In this document: positions 42,597 to 51,586 of the stretch, piece after piece | Layout of the letters: every line of letters begins with the position of its first letter | How positions within the stretch are numbered: the first letter of the stretch is position 1 | NCBI GenBank assembly: GCA_026707745.1 | Contig: JAPOWG010000003.1 | Location: 1-64,000, forward strand | Direction of reading: 5' to 3' | DNA: 64,000 nucleotides | Origin: Chloroflexota bacterium | GTDB taxonomy: Bacteria > Chloroflexota > Anaerolineae > Aggregatilineales > Phototrophicaceae | Program-made: the position numbers and the translations under genes | The notes under the pieces: model-generated | The model's input: only the letters and a program-made list of their open reading frames with translations | Databases searched by the model: none | Told to the model about the DNA's origin: nothing

Positions 42597-42720
42597 CTAC
42601 ACTGTTTGCGAACCGCATATAGACGCTTCATTCATTCCCGTCTGAAAAAACGCTATTCGACAGGGCTGCCGCCTTGTGTTAGATTCTCCCTAAGCCATTT
42701 ATGTGGTTGGAGACCGCGCC

Positions 42721-44955
42721 ATGGAGCGATCGATTCGATTTGATCTTTTGGCCAATCGAGACATTAACAAAGAGACCTTCGTCGAGCCTTGGCCCGAGGC
42801 CGGCTTGATCGTCGCCGACAGCCCTTACGATCCACAACCGAGCATCTCGATCGACGACGACAAGGTCGTCGAAATGGACGGGGTGCCGCGCGCCGACTTT
42901 GACGCGCTGGATCTCTTTATCGTTTCCCATGCCCTCGATCTTGATGTCGCAGTCGCTGCGATGGCGATACCGTCAAAGGAATACGCGCGCATGCTGGCGG
43001 ATATCAACGTGCCGCGCCAGGACATCGCTCGTCTTATCGCGGGTTGTACGCCGGCCAAGCTCACCGACATCATTCGCCACATGAATGTGCTGGAGATGAT
43101 GATGGGGCTGGCGAAGATGCGCGTCAGGCGCATGCCGGCCAATCAGGCGCACGTGACCAACTGGCGGGAGCACCCGGCCTTGCTGGCGGCGGACGCGGCC
43201 GAAGCGGCATTGCGCGGCTTCGCCGAAGTCGAAACAACCGTGCGCATAGCGCGCTTTGCGCCATTTAACGCGCTGGCTATTCTCATCGGCACACAGACCG
43301 GACGCGGCGGTGTTTTGACGCAATGCTCGGTGGAAGAAGCGCTGGGCTTGCGACTGGCGATGAAAGGGCTGACCAGCTATGCGGAAACCCTTTCCGTTTA
43401 CGGCACCGAATTGACCTTCGTAGACGGTGATGATACGCCTTGGTCCAAAGCCTTCCTGGCCTCAGCTTATGCCTCGCGTGGGGTGAAGATCCGCTTCACC
43501 TCCGGCACGGGCTCCGAGGCGCTAATGGGGCGGGCTGAACAGAAATCAATGCTTTACCTGGAAGCGCGCTGTTTGCTGGTGGTGAAGGGCGCGGGCAGCC
43601 AGGGCGTCCAGAACGGCTCCATCTCGTGCATTGCCTTGCCGGAAGCGCTGCCCGGCGGCGTACGCGCAGTACTTGCCGAGAACTTGCTAGCATCCATGCT
43701 CGGTTTGGAAGTGGCATCCGGCAACGATGCGCTGGCATCGCATTCCAGCATCCGCAAGACGGCTAAGCTCATGCTGCAGTTCATCCCCGGCACCGACTTT
43801 ATTTTTTCTGGCTATAGCGCGATACCCAAACGCGACAACCTGTTTGGTGGCGGCAACTTCGATGCCGAAGACTTTGACGATTACAATGTGCTGCAGCGCG
43901 ATATGCAGATCGACGGCGGCGTCAAGCCAATCCGCGAAGACGAGGCGCTCGACATCCGCCGCAAGGCGGCGGAAGCGATTCAAGCGGTCTACCGCGAATT
44001 GGATTTGCCCGCCATCTCGGACGAAGAAGTAGCTGCGGCTACCGTGGCCCACAGTAGCGACGACATGCCCGAGCGCGATATCGTGCCCGATCTGGAGGCT
44101 GCTGACCGATTCATGGCAAGCGATTCCGATTTCGTTGCGGTCATGCGCGCCTTGCAGCGGGGAGGTTTCAGCGAGGTCGCCGACAATATCCTGGAAATGG
44201 GTCGGCAGCGCATCGCGGCGGACTATCTGCAACCGGCCGCCATCTTTGATGCCGACTTCAAAGTGCAAAGCGCCATCAACGATCCCAACAACTATACTGG
44301 TCCCGGCAGCGGGTATCGACCGCAGGGGCAGCGCTGGAAAGACATACAAGCCATACCCCAGGCGAAACCGCCAACCGGATTCGTCGAGCCGCATGTTGGG
44401 GAACCGCTGTCGCGCCTGGTTGAGATCGGCCCGGCTGCGCGAGGGAGGGGCAAAGAAGTCGTCCTGGCGCTGGGACCGGCATTTGGACGCGTGCTTGGCA
44501 AGACCATCGGTGGCTTGGAACACGAAGAAGTGCTGAAGGCGATCCTCAGCGGCATCGCGGGCGAGGGCGCTCTAGCGCGGATTATCCGTGTCTATCACTC
44601 CTCCGATTGCGCCGCGATTGGTTTTGTCGGCGCCCGGCTCAGCGGCAGCGGCATCGCTATCGGCTTGCAGTCACGCGGGACGGCGGTGATTCATCAGAAG
44701 GACTTGGCGCCGCTCAATAATCTGGAGCTTTTCCCACAATCGCCCAGCTTGACAATAGCTACCTACGAGAATATCGGAGTTAACGCCGCGCGTTACGCGC
44801 TTGGCAAGTCGACAGTGCCGGTTTCGGTCAAGATCGACAACGGCGCGCGCCTGCGCTTGATCGTTAAAACCGCGCTGCTGCATCGGCGCGAAACGGACGA
44901 GGTCTGCCCCGGTCAAGCGCCTGTGGAGTGCCTCTTTGATTGGGAGCCGGACTGA
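42721..44955 (+). CDS. B12-dependent diol/glycerol dehydratase, fused large and medium subunits
   Basis: 744 aa. Residues 1 to about 545 match the large (catalytic) subunit of glycerol/propanediol dehydratase: MERSIRFDLLANRDINKETFVEPWPEAG at the start, then 'FTSGTGSEALMG' and 'NGSISCIALPEALPGGVRAV'. The remainder, after VQSAINDPNNYTGPGSGYRPQG, matches the medium subunit (DEVVLALGPAFG-like 'KEVVLALGPAFG', 'GGLEHEEVLKAILSGI'). The enzyme uses adenosylcobalamin to dehydrate glycerol or 1,2-diols to aldehydes. GGAG lies eight bases before ATG 42721; a GTG six codons earlier is less likely. The stop overlaps the small-subunit ATG (TGATG). Confidence 0.88.
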   Translation: MERSIRFDLLANRDINKETFVEPWPEAGLIVADSPYDPQPSISIDDDKVVEMDGVPRADFDALDLFIVSHALDLDVAVAAMAIPSKEYARMLADINVPRQDIARLIAGCTPAKLTDIIRHMNVLEMMMGLAKMRVRRMPANQAHVTNWREHPALLAADAAEAALRGFAEVETTVRIARFAPFNALAILIGTQTGRGGVLTQCSVEEALGLRLAMKGLTSYAETLSVYGTELTFVDGDDTPWSKAFLASAYASRGVKIRFTSGTGSEALMGRAEQKSMLYLEARCLLVVKGAGSQGVQNGSISCIALPEALPGGVRAVLAENLLASMLGLEVASGNDALASHSSIRKTAKLMLQFIPGTDFIFSGYSAIPKRDNLFGGGNFDAEDFDDYNVLQRDMQIDGGVKPIREDEALDIRRKAAEAIQAVYRELDLPAISDEEVAAATVAHSSDDMPERDIVPDLEAADRFMASDSDFVAVMRALQRGGFSEVADNILEMGRQRIAADYLQPAAIFDADFKVQSAINDPNNYTGPGSGYRPQGQRWKDIQAIPQAKPPTGFVEPHVGEPLSRLVEIGPAARGRGKEVVLALGPAFGRVLGKTIGGLEHEEVLKAILSGIAGEGALARIIRVYHSSDCAAIGFVGARLSGSGIAIGLQSRGTAVIHQKDLAPLNNLELFPQSPSLTIATYENIGVNAARYALGKSTVPVSVKIDNGARLRLIVKTALLHRRETDEVCPGQAPVECLFDWEPD

Positions 44956-45428
44956 TGACCATGAGGGTCAGAGATGCGCCTGCCTCGTCCGCGCTGGGAA
45001 CTAAAGGAAGCGCCATGCGCGAAAAACCTGAAGCAAAATATCCTTTACGTGACAACGCAACTGATAAACTGCGCAGCTTCAGCGAACGCGCACTGAGCGA
45101 AATCACCGCCGAAGCCATCGCCAAGGGTGAACTCTCCGGCGACGATCTGCGCACACATGCCGATGCCTTGCGCCAGCAGGCGCGGATCGCGCGGGATGCC
45201 GGGTATCCGCAATTGGCGGGCAACCTCTCACGCGCCGCTGAACTTACGTCCGTGCCCAATGATGAATTGCTGAAAATCTATGAACTGCTGCGCCCGGACC
45301 GCGCGAGGCATGAAGAATTGACGCGCCTCGCCGATTACCTGGAGTTGACCTACGGCGCGAGCGAAAACGCAGCCTTTATCCGAGAAGCGGCGGAGACTTA
45401 CCGCGAGCGCAATCTGCTGCGGCGTTAA
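44955..45428 (+). CDS. Diol/glycerol dehydratase small subunit
   Basis: 157-aa partner of the fused large/medium subunit. Recognised by YPLRDNATDKLRSFSERALSEI, 'DDLRTHADALRQQARIARDAG', 'NLSRAAELTSVPNDELLKIYELLRP' and 'AAFIREAAETYRERNLL', the PduE/DhaE pattern. The TGATG overlap implies equal translation with the preceding gene. No reactivating-factor genes (DdrA/PduG-like large and DdrB/PduH-like small) and no microcompartment shell genes occur in the window. Confidence 0.88.
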   Translation: MTMRVRDAPASSALGTKGSAMREKPEAKYPLRDNATDKLRSFSERALSEITAEAIAKGELSGDDLRTHADALRQQARIARDAGYPQLAGNLSRAAELTSVPNDELLKIYELLRPDRARHEELTRLADYLELTYGASENAAFIREAAETYRERNLLRR

Positions 45429-45436
45429 GAATACAG

Positions 45437-45516
45437 CCACCTCGAACACCGAGAGCACCGAGTTTCCGCGATGGCATTTGGGGCGAGTTGTAATGAACAT
45501 ACGTAGGGGCGAGCCG
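45437..45516. repeat. Copy of the dispersed intergenic repeat
   Basis: The stretch after the small-subunit gene contains ccacctcgaacaccgagagc and, 45 bases on, taggggcgagccgtcac. Both halves match the element at 10232-10273, though the two halves are farther apart here. Confidence 0.5.
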
Positions 45517-45561
45517 TCACTTTAATTATAGCTCTGCTGATGCACTTGAAGGAGAATCGCC

Positions 45562-46842
45562 ATGGATGACCGTCCGCTGGAATCGAACGTCAGCGCGTAT
45601 TCGCGGCCGACCGACCTCCAAATTACTGACCTGCGCATCGTCAATTTGCGTGCGCTGCCCTTCGATGTCGCGATTCTTAGGATTGACACCAATCAAGGCA
45701 TCAGCGGTTACGGCGAGGTGCGGGACGGCGCCAGCCCGACTTACGCGCTGCTGCTCAAATCGCGCTTGCTGGGCGAAAACCCCTGCAACATCGACAAGAT
45801 TTTTCGGATGATCAAACAATTCGGTTTTCACGGCCGACAGGGCGGGGGCGTCTGCGGCATTGAGATGGCGCTTTTCGATTTGGCGGGCAAAGCCTACGGC
45901 GTGCCGGCTTATCAACTCGCGGGCGGCAAGTTCCGCGACAAAGTGCTGATATACTGTGATACTGATTCCACGCCCGATGGCGCAGCTATGGGCGTGCGCC
46001 TCAAGGGGCGCATGGACGCTGGCTTCAAATTCCTCAAGATGGATATCGGCATCGGGTTGCTGGAAGGGATCAAAGGCGCCGTGTCCGCGCCGCCGGGCAT
46101 GTCCGAATCGCGAAATATCATGCACCCTTTTACCGGCATTCAAGTCACCGACATCGGGGTTGAGTATCTGGTTGAATATGTGCGGCAGGTTCGCGAAGTC
46201 ATCGGCTACGAGATCCCGCTGGCAGCTGATCATTTCGGCCATATCAACGTCGAATCCTGCATTCGGCTGGGCCAGGCGCTGGATCAATTCTCGCTGGCAT
46301 GGTACGAGGACATGATTCCCTGGCAACTCACCGATCAGTGGCTGCGCTTGAAGAACTCGGTTCTGACCCCGGTCTGCACCGGCGAAGATATCTATTTGAA
46401 AGAAGGCTTCATACCCTTGCTGGAGGCAAAGGCCGTCTCGGTCATCCATCCCGATCTGGCGACTTCCGGCGGCATTATGGAAACCAAAAAAATCGGCGAT
46501 CTGGCGGCGGATCACGGCGTGCCAATGGCCATGCATATGGCGGGATCGCCGGTCTCATTCCTGGCTAATATCCATTGCGCCGCCGCCACCGAGAATTTCT
46601 ACGTGCTGGAGAACCACTCGGTGGACTTGCCCTGGTGGGAGGATCTGATCGACGGTATCGAGAAACCGCTGATCGTCGATGGCTATGCGCCGGTGCCGGA
46701 GGCGCCCGGGCTGGGCTTCGGCGAGCTCAACGAAGAGGTCGTCCGCGAGCATATGGACAGGAGACCGGGGCGCGATGCCGGTTACCTCGAACCGACTGAC
46801 GCCTGGGACAGCGAGTGGTCGCTCGACCACTTGTGGAGCTAA
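45562..46842 (+). CDS. Mandelate racemase/muconate lactonizing enzyme family protein
   Basis: 426-aa enolase-superfamily enzyme, probably an acid-sugar dehydratase. Candidate active-site residues are Lys159 (FKFLKMD), Asp223-His224 (AADHFGH), Glu249 (WYEDMIPW), Glu275 (CTGEDIYL) and the His in AMHMAGSP. It has a longer insertion after the catalytic Lys (residues 165-195) than its relatives here. AAGGAGA lies six bases before the ATG. First gene of the sugar-acid module; the next gene starts 2 bases after its stop. Confidence 0.82.
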   Translation: MDDRPLESNVSAYSRPTDLQITDLRIVNLRALPFDVAILRIDTNQGISGYGEVRDGASPTYALLLKSRLLGENPCNIDKIFRMIKQFGFHGRQGGGVCGIEMALFDLAGKAYGVPAYQLAGGKFRDKVLIYCDTDSTPDGAAMGVRLKGRMDAGFKFLKMDIGIGLLEGIKGAVSAPPGMSESRNIMHPFTGIQVTDIGVEYLVEYVRQVREVIGYEIPLAADHFGHINVESCIRLGQALDQFSLAWYEDMIPWQLTDQWLRLKNSVLTPVCTGEDIYLKEGFIPLLEAKAVSVIHPDLATSGGIMETKKIGDLAADHGVPMAMHMAGSPVSFLANIHCAAATENFYVLENHSVDLPWWEDLIDGIEKPLIVDGYAPVPEAPGLGFGELNEEVVREHMDRRPGRDAGYLEPTDAWDSEWSLDHLWS

Positions 46843-46844
46843 AC

Positions 46845-48122
46845 ATGCGCATTGCCGATGTACGGATCACGCCCATCGCCGTCGCTGATCCGCCGCTGTT
46901 AAACGCGGCCGGGCTGCACGCGCCCTACGCCCTGCGCATCGTGCTGGAACTGGTCAGCGACGATGGCCTGTCGGGCTGGGGCGAAATCCCGGGCAGCGAG
47001 GCGGCGCGCGCCGCCTTGGATTACGCCGCGGAGCGAATAATCGGCGTAGACCCTTGGCAACTCAATGACATCTTCGCGACGCTGAATGCGCTCGCGGAGG
47101 AAGATGAACGGGGCGATTCGCCCTGGGATCAACGGACTTGGGTGCATGTCCGCAGCGCCATTGAAGTCGCTTGCTATGACTTGGTGGGAAAATCTTGCGG
47201 GCGTCCTGTGGTCGATTTGTTGGGTGGCGCAGCGCGCGATCGTGTCCCCTTCGCCGCCTATCTCTTTTACAAACACGAGGGCGCGGGTGGCGAGTTCGGC
47301 TGCGAGCGCGATCGGCGCGCGGCTGGCTGGTCCGCGGCGCGGCAAGAAGCGGCCCTGGACGCCGATGGCATCGTGGCGCAGGCACAAGCCATGGTCGCGC
47401 ATTACGGCTTCGGGTCAATCAAGCTCAAGGGAGGGGTTTTCGAGCCGGGTGTCGAAGTCGACTCGATCCTGGCGCTACGAGAAGCCTTTGGCCCGGACAT
47501 CCCGCTGCGCTTGGATCCGAATGCGATCTGGCGAGTTGATACCGCCATCGCGGCAGGCAGGCAACTGGAAGGTGTATTGGAGTATTACGAAGACCCCGTG
47601 CGCGGCCAGGAGAACATGGGCGCGGTCGCGAAAGCGCTGCATATACCCTTGGCGACCAATATGTGCACGACCTCATTTGACGATTTGCCCGGGAGCGTGC
47701 AGCATAATTCCGAGGCGATTATCCTGTCCGATCATCACTTTTGGGGCGGCTTCCGCGCGTCGCTGGATCTGGCGCGTTTCTGCGAGGTATTCGGGCGCGG
47801 CATGTCCATGCACTCCAACAGCCACTTGGGCATTTCGCTGGCGGCGATGGTTCACTTGGCGGCGGCTGTGCCCAACCTGACCTACGATTGCGATACGCAT
47901 TATCCCTGGCAAGATGGTCATGACTTGCTGGTGGAACCCTTGCCTTTCGAGCAGGGCGCCGTCGCTGTGCCGACCTCGCCGGGTCTGGGCATCGAGGTTG
48001 ATCGCGACAGGCTGGCGGCCTTGCATCAACAGTACCTGGCTTGTGGCTTGACCGAAAGGGACGATGAAGTCGAAATGGCTAAGATCGAACCTGGCTGGCG
48101 ATTCCAAGCCACGCGCTGGTAA
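46845..48122 (+). CDS. Glucarate dehydratase-like enzyme
   Basis: 425-aa enolase-superfamily member of the glucarate dehydratase subgroup, which converts D-glucarate to 5-dehydro-4-deoxyglucarate. The subgroup residues are all seen: Lys193/Lys195 (SIKLKGG), Asp224 and Asn226 (RLDPNAIW), Glu249 (YYEDPVRGQ), Asn272 (LATNMCTT), Asp296 (ILSDHHFWGG) and His323 (SMHSNSHLG). This is the best-defined function in the module. ATG at 46845, two bases after the preceding stop. A related aldarate cannot be excluded as substrate. Confidence 0.82.
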   Translation: MRIADVRITPIAVADPPLLNAAGLHAPYALRIVLELVSDDGLSGWGEIPGSEAARAALDYAAERIIGVDPWQLNDIFATLNALAEEDERGDSPWDQRTWVHVRSAIEVACYDLVGKSCGRPVVDLLGGAARDRVPFAAYLFYKHEGAGGEFGCERDRRAAGWSAARQEAALDADGIVAQAQAMVAHYGFGSIKLKGGVFEPGVEVDSILALREAFGPDIPLRLDPNAIWRVDTAIAAGRQLEGVLEYYEDPVRGQENMGAVAKALHIPLATNMCTTSFDDLPGSVQHNSEAIILSDHHFWGGFRASLDLARFCEVFGRGMSMHSNSHLGISLAAMVHLAAAVPNLTYDCDTHYPWQDGHDLLVEPLPFEQGAVAVPTSPGLGIEVDRDRLAALHQQYLACGLTERDDEVEMAKIEPGWRFQATRW

Positions 48123-48132
48123 TGGAGGATCT

Positions 48133-49074
48133 ATGACAATCGACAGTCCCACATTGCTCGACGGCCTGAACTCGGTGATTGGCATTCCACTGATTCCCTT
48201 CACCGGCGGACAGATCGACTACGCCGGACACGCCAAGAACATCGACTATTTGATGAAGAACAATAGTTTGAGCGAGGGTCGACCACGGGTGATTTCCATC
48301 GCGGGCACGAGCCTGGTTCATCATGTCGCCATTGAGGACCAGGTCAAGCTGCTTGATATCACCGGGTGTGGCATGGATGGCGAGGGCATTTTGATGGCGG
48401 CCCTCGTTCCCAACCCCTTGCCCGCCGCTGCCGACTTGATCGCGGAGTTAGCCGCCCTGCAGCGACCGCCCGATGTTTACTTGATTATGCCACTTAGCGG
48501 CACCTATGGCCCGGCTGGCTTGTATGACAGTTTCATGAACTTCGCCCAGATACAAGCGAATAGGCACGGCGCGCGCTTCCTTTATTATTATCGGCGACCG
48601 CGAGACCGCGACATGATCATCCGTTTGCTGCTCGATTCGCCGCATTTTGTCGGGGTCAAGATCGGGACCGACGAAGACGATGTGCTGCCCTTCGTCGAAG
48701 CGCTGGACGAAGGGGAAAAGATTGTCATCTGGGGTATCGGCGATCGCTCGACGGCTGCCGCTGAAATGGGCGCAAACGGCCATACCTCGGGCGTCAACAT
48801 TGTCGTGGCCCGGGCATCTGACGAAATCAATAACGCGCAGCGAAGGCGCGATTATGAAGCCGCTCGCCAAATCGAAGATGAGATTTCGCCGCTTGAGGAT
48901 ATCCGCTTTATGCAAGAACGTGCCTACAACTATTCGGCTGTGATGGAGGCGATCAACTGCTCCGGTTTTGATGACGTCGTCGGCGGAGGCGGCGGACCCT
49001 TCAACCCGCCTGTGCCGCCGGATATCGCGCGCCAAATCGAGCGGATCATGGCGAGTATCGAGCATTATCACTGA
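48133..49074 (+). CDS. DapA-family lyase, likely dehydratase/decarboxylase or aldolase of a keto-deoxy sugar acid
   Basis: 313-aa class I aldolase-like protein of the dihydrodipicolinate synthase family. The Schiff-base lysine is Lys176 (FVGVKIGTDEDD) and the conserved tyrosine lies in FLYYY (150-153). Next to a glucarate dehydratase, the usual role is 5-dehydro-4-deoxyglucarate dehydratase, giving 2-oxoglutarate semialdehyde and CO2, but the expected semialdehyde dehydrogenase is not seen. TGGAGG precedes the ATG at 48133, 10 bases after the glucarate dehydratase gene. Confidence 0.75.
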   Translation: MTIDSPTLLDGLNSVIGIPLIPFTGGQIDYAGHAKNIDYLMKNNSLSEGRPRVISIAGTSLVHHVAIEDQVKLLDITGCGMDGEGILMAALVPNPLPAAADLIAELAALQRPPDVYLIMPLSGTYGPAGLYDSFMNFAQIQANRHGARFLYYYRRPRDRDMIIRLLLDSPHFVGVKIGTDEDDVLPFVEALDEGEKIVIWGIGDRSTAAAEMGANGHTSGVNIVVARASDEINNAQRRRDYEAARQIEDEISPLEDIRFMQERAYNYSAVMEAINCSGFDDVVGGGGGPFNPPVPPDIARQIERIMASIEHYH

Positions 49075-49093
49075 GACGAGGAACTGTAAAGGC

Positions 49094-50257
49094 ATGAAAA
49101 TCACCGACGTTCAAGCCAGTGTCATCGGACGGCAAGAGCCGGATAGCGGTGGCAGCGTCTGGACCTTTGTCCGGGTCTACACCGACGAAGGCATCACCGG
49201 CACCGGCGAGTGCAATTCCGGCGGACCGGGTTTCTCGGGATTCGCCACCAAATATGCCATCCTGGCGCTCAAAGAGCTGCTCATCGGCGAAGATCCTTTT
49301 AATATCAACATGATTTACGAGAAGCTGCGCCGGCATGGACGCTACGGCGGCGCGGGGAACGCGCCACTGATCTTCGCGCTGACCGGTATCGACAACGCCC
49401 TGCACGATATTGTCGGCAAGGCGCTTGGGGTTCCGGTTTACAAATTGCTCGGCGGCAAGTTCCGTGAAGGGATTCGTCTATACGCCGACTGTCATTTTGG
49501 GGCCGAGGACAGCCCGGCTTCCTTCGGGGACAAGGCTTTGGAAGCGGTAGGCGAGGGCTTCGGCGCGGTCAAGTTTGATGTCGACGGTACTGGAACCGGC
49601 CGGCTAGATGCCTTTAATTGGACGGTAGGTGCTAAAGAAATGTCGCATATCATCGGCATCATCGAAGGGGTGCGAGACGCGATCGGCTTTGAAATCGACC
49701 TGGCCATCGACTGCCACGGTCAATTCGATCTGCCTTCGGCGATCACCCTGGCGCGCGCCGTCGAACCGCTGCGTCTGCTCTGGCTGGAAGAACCGGTGCC
49801 GGCGGAAAATGTCGATGCTTTGGCGCAAGTGCGCGCCTCCAGCAGCACGGTCATCTGCACCGGCGAAAATCAATATACGCGCTTCGAATTCCTGGAGCTA
49901 TTTCGCAAGGGCGCCTGCGACGTGATCATGCCCGACCTGGCGAAAGCCGGCGGCATTGCCGAAGGGAAACGTATCGCCGACCTGGCGGACGCGCATTATA
50001 TCCCGATTGCGCCGCACAATGTCTCGTCGCCGCTGGGCATGATGGCGGCTTGTCATGTGCTGGCTGCGGCGCCGAACTTTTTATTCCTTGAGTTTCATGC
50101 CCGTGATATCCCTTGGTGGAATGACCTTTGCGACGGTGACAAACCCTTCATTCGGGACGGTATCATGACCGTTTCGGAGCGCCCGGGCATTGGCGTGGAA
50201 CTCAACGACGATGCAGCCAAATCGCTGCTCTGGAATGGCGACAGTTATTTTGATTAG
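49094..50257 (+). CDS. Mandelate racemase/muconate lactonizing enzyme family protein (galactonate dehydratase-like)
   Basis: 387-aa enolase-superfamily protein. Lys160 (GAVKFDVDG), Asp206 and His208 (AIDCHGQFD), Glu232 (WLEEPVP), Glu258 (CTGENQYT) and His308 (APHNVSSPLG) are in place. The Asp-x-His pair at the second strand resembles acid-sugar dehydratases of the galactonate/mannonate type more than racemases. ATG 49094 is chosen because MKITDVQASVIG is the standard beginning; an open frame runs 42 codons earlier inside the previous gene. It converges on the Gfo/Idh/MocA gene with a 4-base overlap. Confidence 0.82.
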   Translation: MKITDVQASVIGRQEPDSGGSVWTFVRVYTDEGITGTGECNSGGPGFSGFATKYAILALKELLIGEDPFNINMIYEKLRRHGRYGGAGNAPLIFALTGIDNALHDIVGKALGVPVYKLLGGKFREGIRLYADCHFGAEDSPASFGDKALEAVGEGFGAVKFDVDGTGTGRLDAFNWTVGAKEMSHIIGIIEGVRDAIGFEIDLAIDCHGQFDLPSAITLARAVEPLRLLWLEEPVPAENVDALAQVRASSSTVICTGENQYTRFEFLELFRKGACDVIMPDLAKAGGIAEGKRIADLADAHYIPIAPHNVSSPLGMMAACHVLAAAPNFLFLEFHARDIPWWNDLCDGDKPFIRDGIMTVSERPGIGVELNDDAAKSLLWNGDSYFD

Positions 50258-51273
50258 GGGAGCTTTACGGTTTCGCCGCTGTCGCATGCGCGTACCACAG
50301 CAAAGACCAATTCAACCGTGCGGATATTGTCCTGAGCTGGCGTAGCGACCGGCTTGCCCTTTGTGACCGCTTCAAAGAATTCATGCAGCAGGTAGTCCTG
50401 CCCCTCGCGTTCCATCTCCAGCAACGGAACAAGGCGCCGTTCGCCATGCACGTTGGCTAGAGCGCCCCGTTTGTCAGTAACCCGCAACAGATCTTGTACG
50501 GTCACGGTATCGTCTTCCACCAAAATCACACCCTTTTCGCAGTCGAAGCGCCAATTTGCATTCCAACTTGTGGGGAGCGCCTGTGAACACCAAGAGGCGC
50601 TGTAGCTGGCAAATACGCCGTTCTCGAAGCGCATGGCCGCGGCGGCGCTGGCATCGCCGTTGAACCAACTCCAAGACGGATTCCAACTTCGGGCGCTGAC
50701 TTCGGACGCGTCGCTGCGGAGGAATAAGCGCATCATGTCGAAATGGTGGATCGCCATATCAATGATGAGCGGATGGGGCATTTCCTCGCGGAAGCCGCCG
50801 AAATGCGGACCGTTGAAAAACTCGGCATGTACCGCCCCAACAGCGCCTAATCCGCCCGTTTCAAGCACCGACTTGACTGTTTGCGTCAGAGAACGGTAAC
50901 GGTAGTTCTGCGCCACCATATGTAAAACGCCCGTCTCTCGCGCTTTGGTGACGATGGCTTGCGCGTCTTCCGGTGTGCCCGCCAGCGGTTTCTCGGAAAG
51001 GACCGGCAAGCCAGCTTCCAGAGCGAGGGTGGAGTTCGCCTTGTGAAACTGCGGAGGCGTCACATCGATCACCGCATCAGCATTGAGTTGCTCCAAGGCT
51101 TCTGGCAGTGTCTTGTAGATAGTAGCGGGATCAAGGCTGTACGCGGTCGCTTGCTCGCGCGCGATGTCATCGTTGATTTCCACGAAGCCGGCATGTGCAA
51201 CTTCCTCCGAACGCTGCACCGCCTTTAGCCAGGTATTGCCCATGCCGCCGATGCCTAGTTGGATGACTTTCAT
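50254..51273 (-). CDS. Gfo/Idh/MocA-family oxidoreductase
   Basis: 339-aa NAD(P)-dependent sugar/inositol dehydrogenase-like protein. The Rossmann motif GIGGMGNTW opens the protein, then 'DAVIDVTPPQFHKANSTLALEAGLPVLSEKPLAGTPEDA' contains the EKP catalytic motif. The C-terminal domain has 'HPLIIDMAIHHFDMMRLFL', with the His pair typical of the family. The ATG at 51273 fits the family start; an ATG eight codons earlier is also possible. It is convergent with the sugar-acid genes and divergent from the dipeptide-type importer. Substrate unknown. Confidence 0.85.
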   Translation of the reverse strand: MKVIQLGIGGMGNTWLKAVQRSEEVAHAGFVEINDDIAREQATAYSLDPATIYKTLPEALEQLNADAVIDVTPPQFHKANSTLALEAGLPVLSEKPLAGTPEDAQAIVTKARETGVLHMVAQNYRYRSLTQTVKSVLETGGLGAVGAVHAEFFNGPHFGGFREEMPHPLIIDMAIHHFDMMRLFLRSDASEVSARSWNPSWSWFNGDASAAAAMRFENGVFASYSASWCSQALPTSWNANWRFDCEKGVILVEDDTVTVQDLLRVTDKRGALANVHGERRLVPLLEMEREGQDYLLHEFFEAVTKGKPVATPAQDNIRTVELVFAVVRACDSGETVKLP

Positions 51274-51586
51274 TGCTCTGTTTCTTTCTGTATGCATGTG
51301 GATCTATATGTTCCATGCCGGCGCCAGGTTGTCCTTGCGGTTTGACAGATCCAGCGTCGGATGATTGCGCAGCCGCTCGCGGGGAGTTTAGCCGTATATG
51401 GCCGCAACTGCCAGTTCCTAGGTAACGACCCCGGACACAGTTGCAAATACTGATTTTAGCATATTGTGTTACCGGTTCGCGGCGAGCGCCTTCATTTGCT
51501 TATTTACCCGAAGTTAGCTATAATATCGCAAACTTTTTTTTCGCATTCACGAATTCTGCAAAATTTTGTGCAGACAGGAGGAAATC
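51274..51586. other. Divergent intergenic region, 313 bases
   Basis: Holds the promoter of the peptide-importer operon (51496-51524) and a purine-rich leader with AGGAGG before its first gene. A C/G-rich central part (51360-51400) shows no gene. No clear promoter for the oxidoreductase was found on the minus strand. Confidence 0.55.
51496..51524 (+). promoter_or_regulatory. Sigma-70-type promoter of the dipeptide-type importer operon
   Basis: TTGCTT (51496-51501) and a perfect TATAAT (51519-51524) are 17 bases apart, about 60 bases before the ATG at 51587. Confidence 0.65.
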
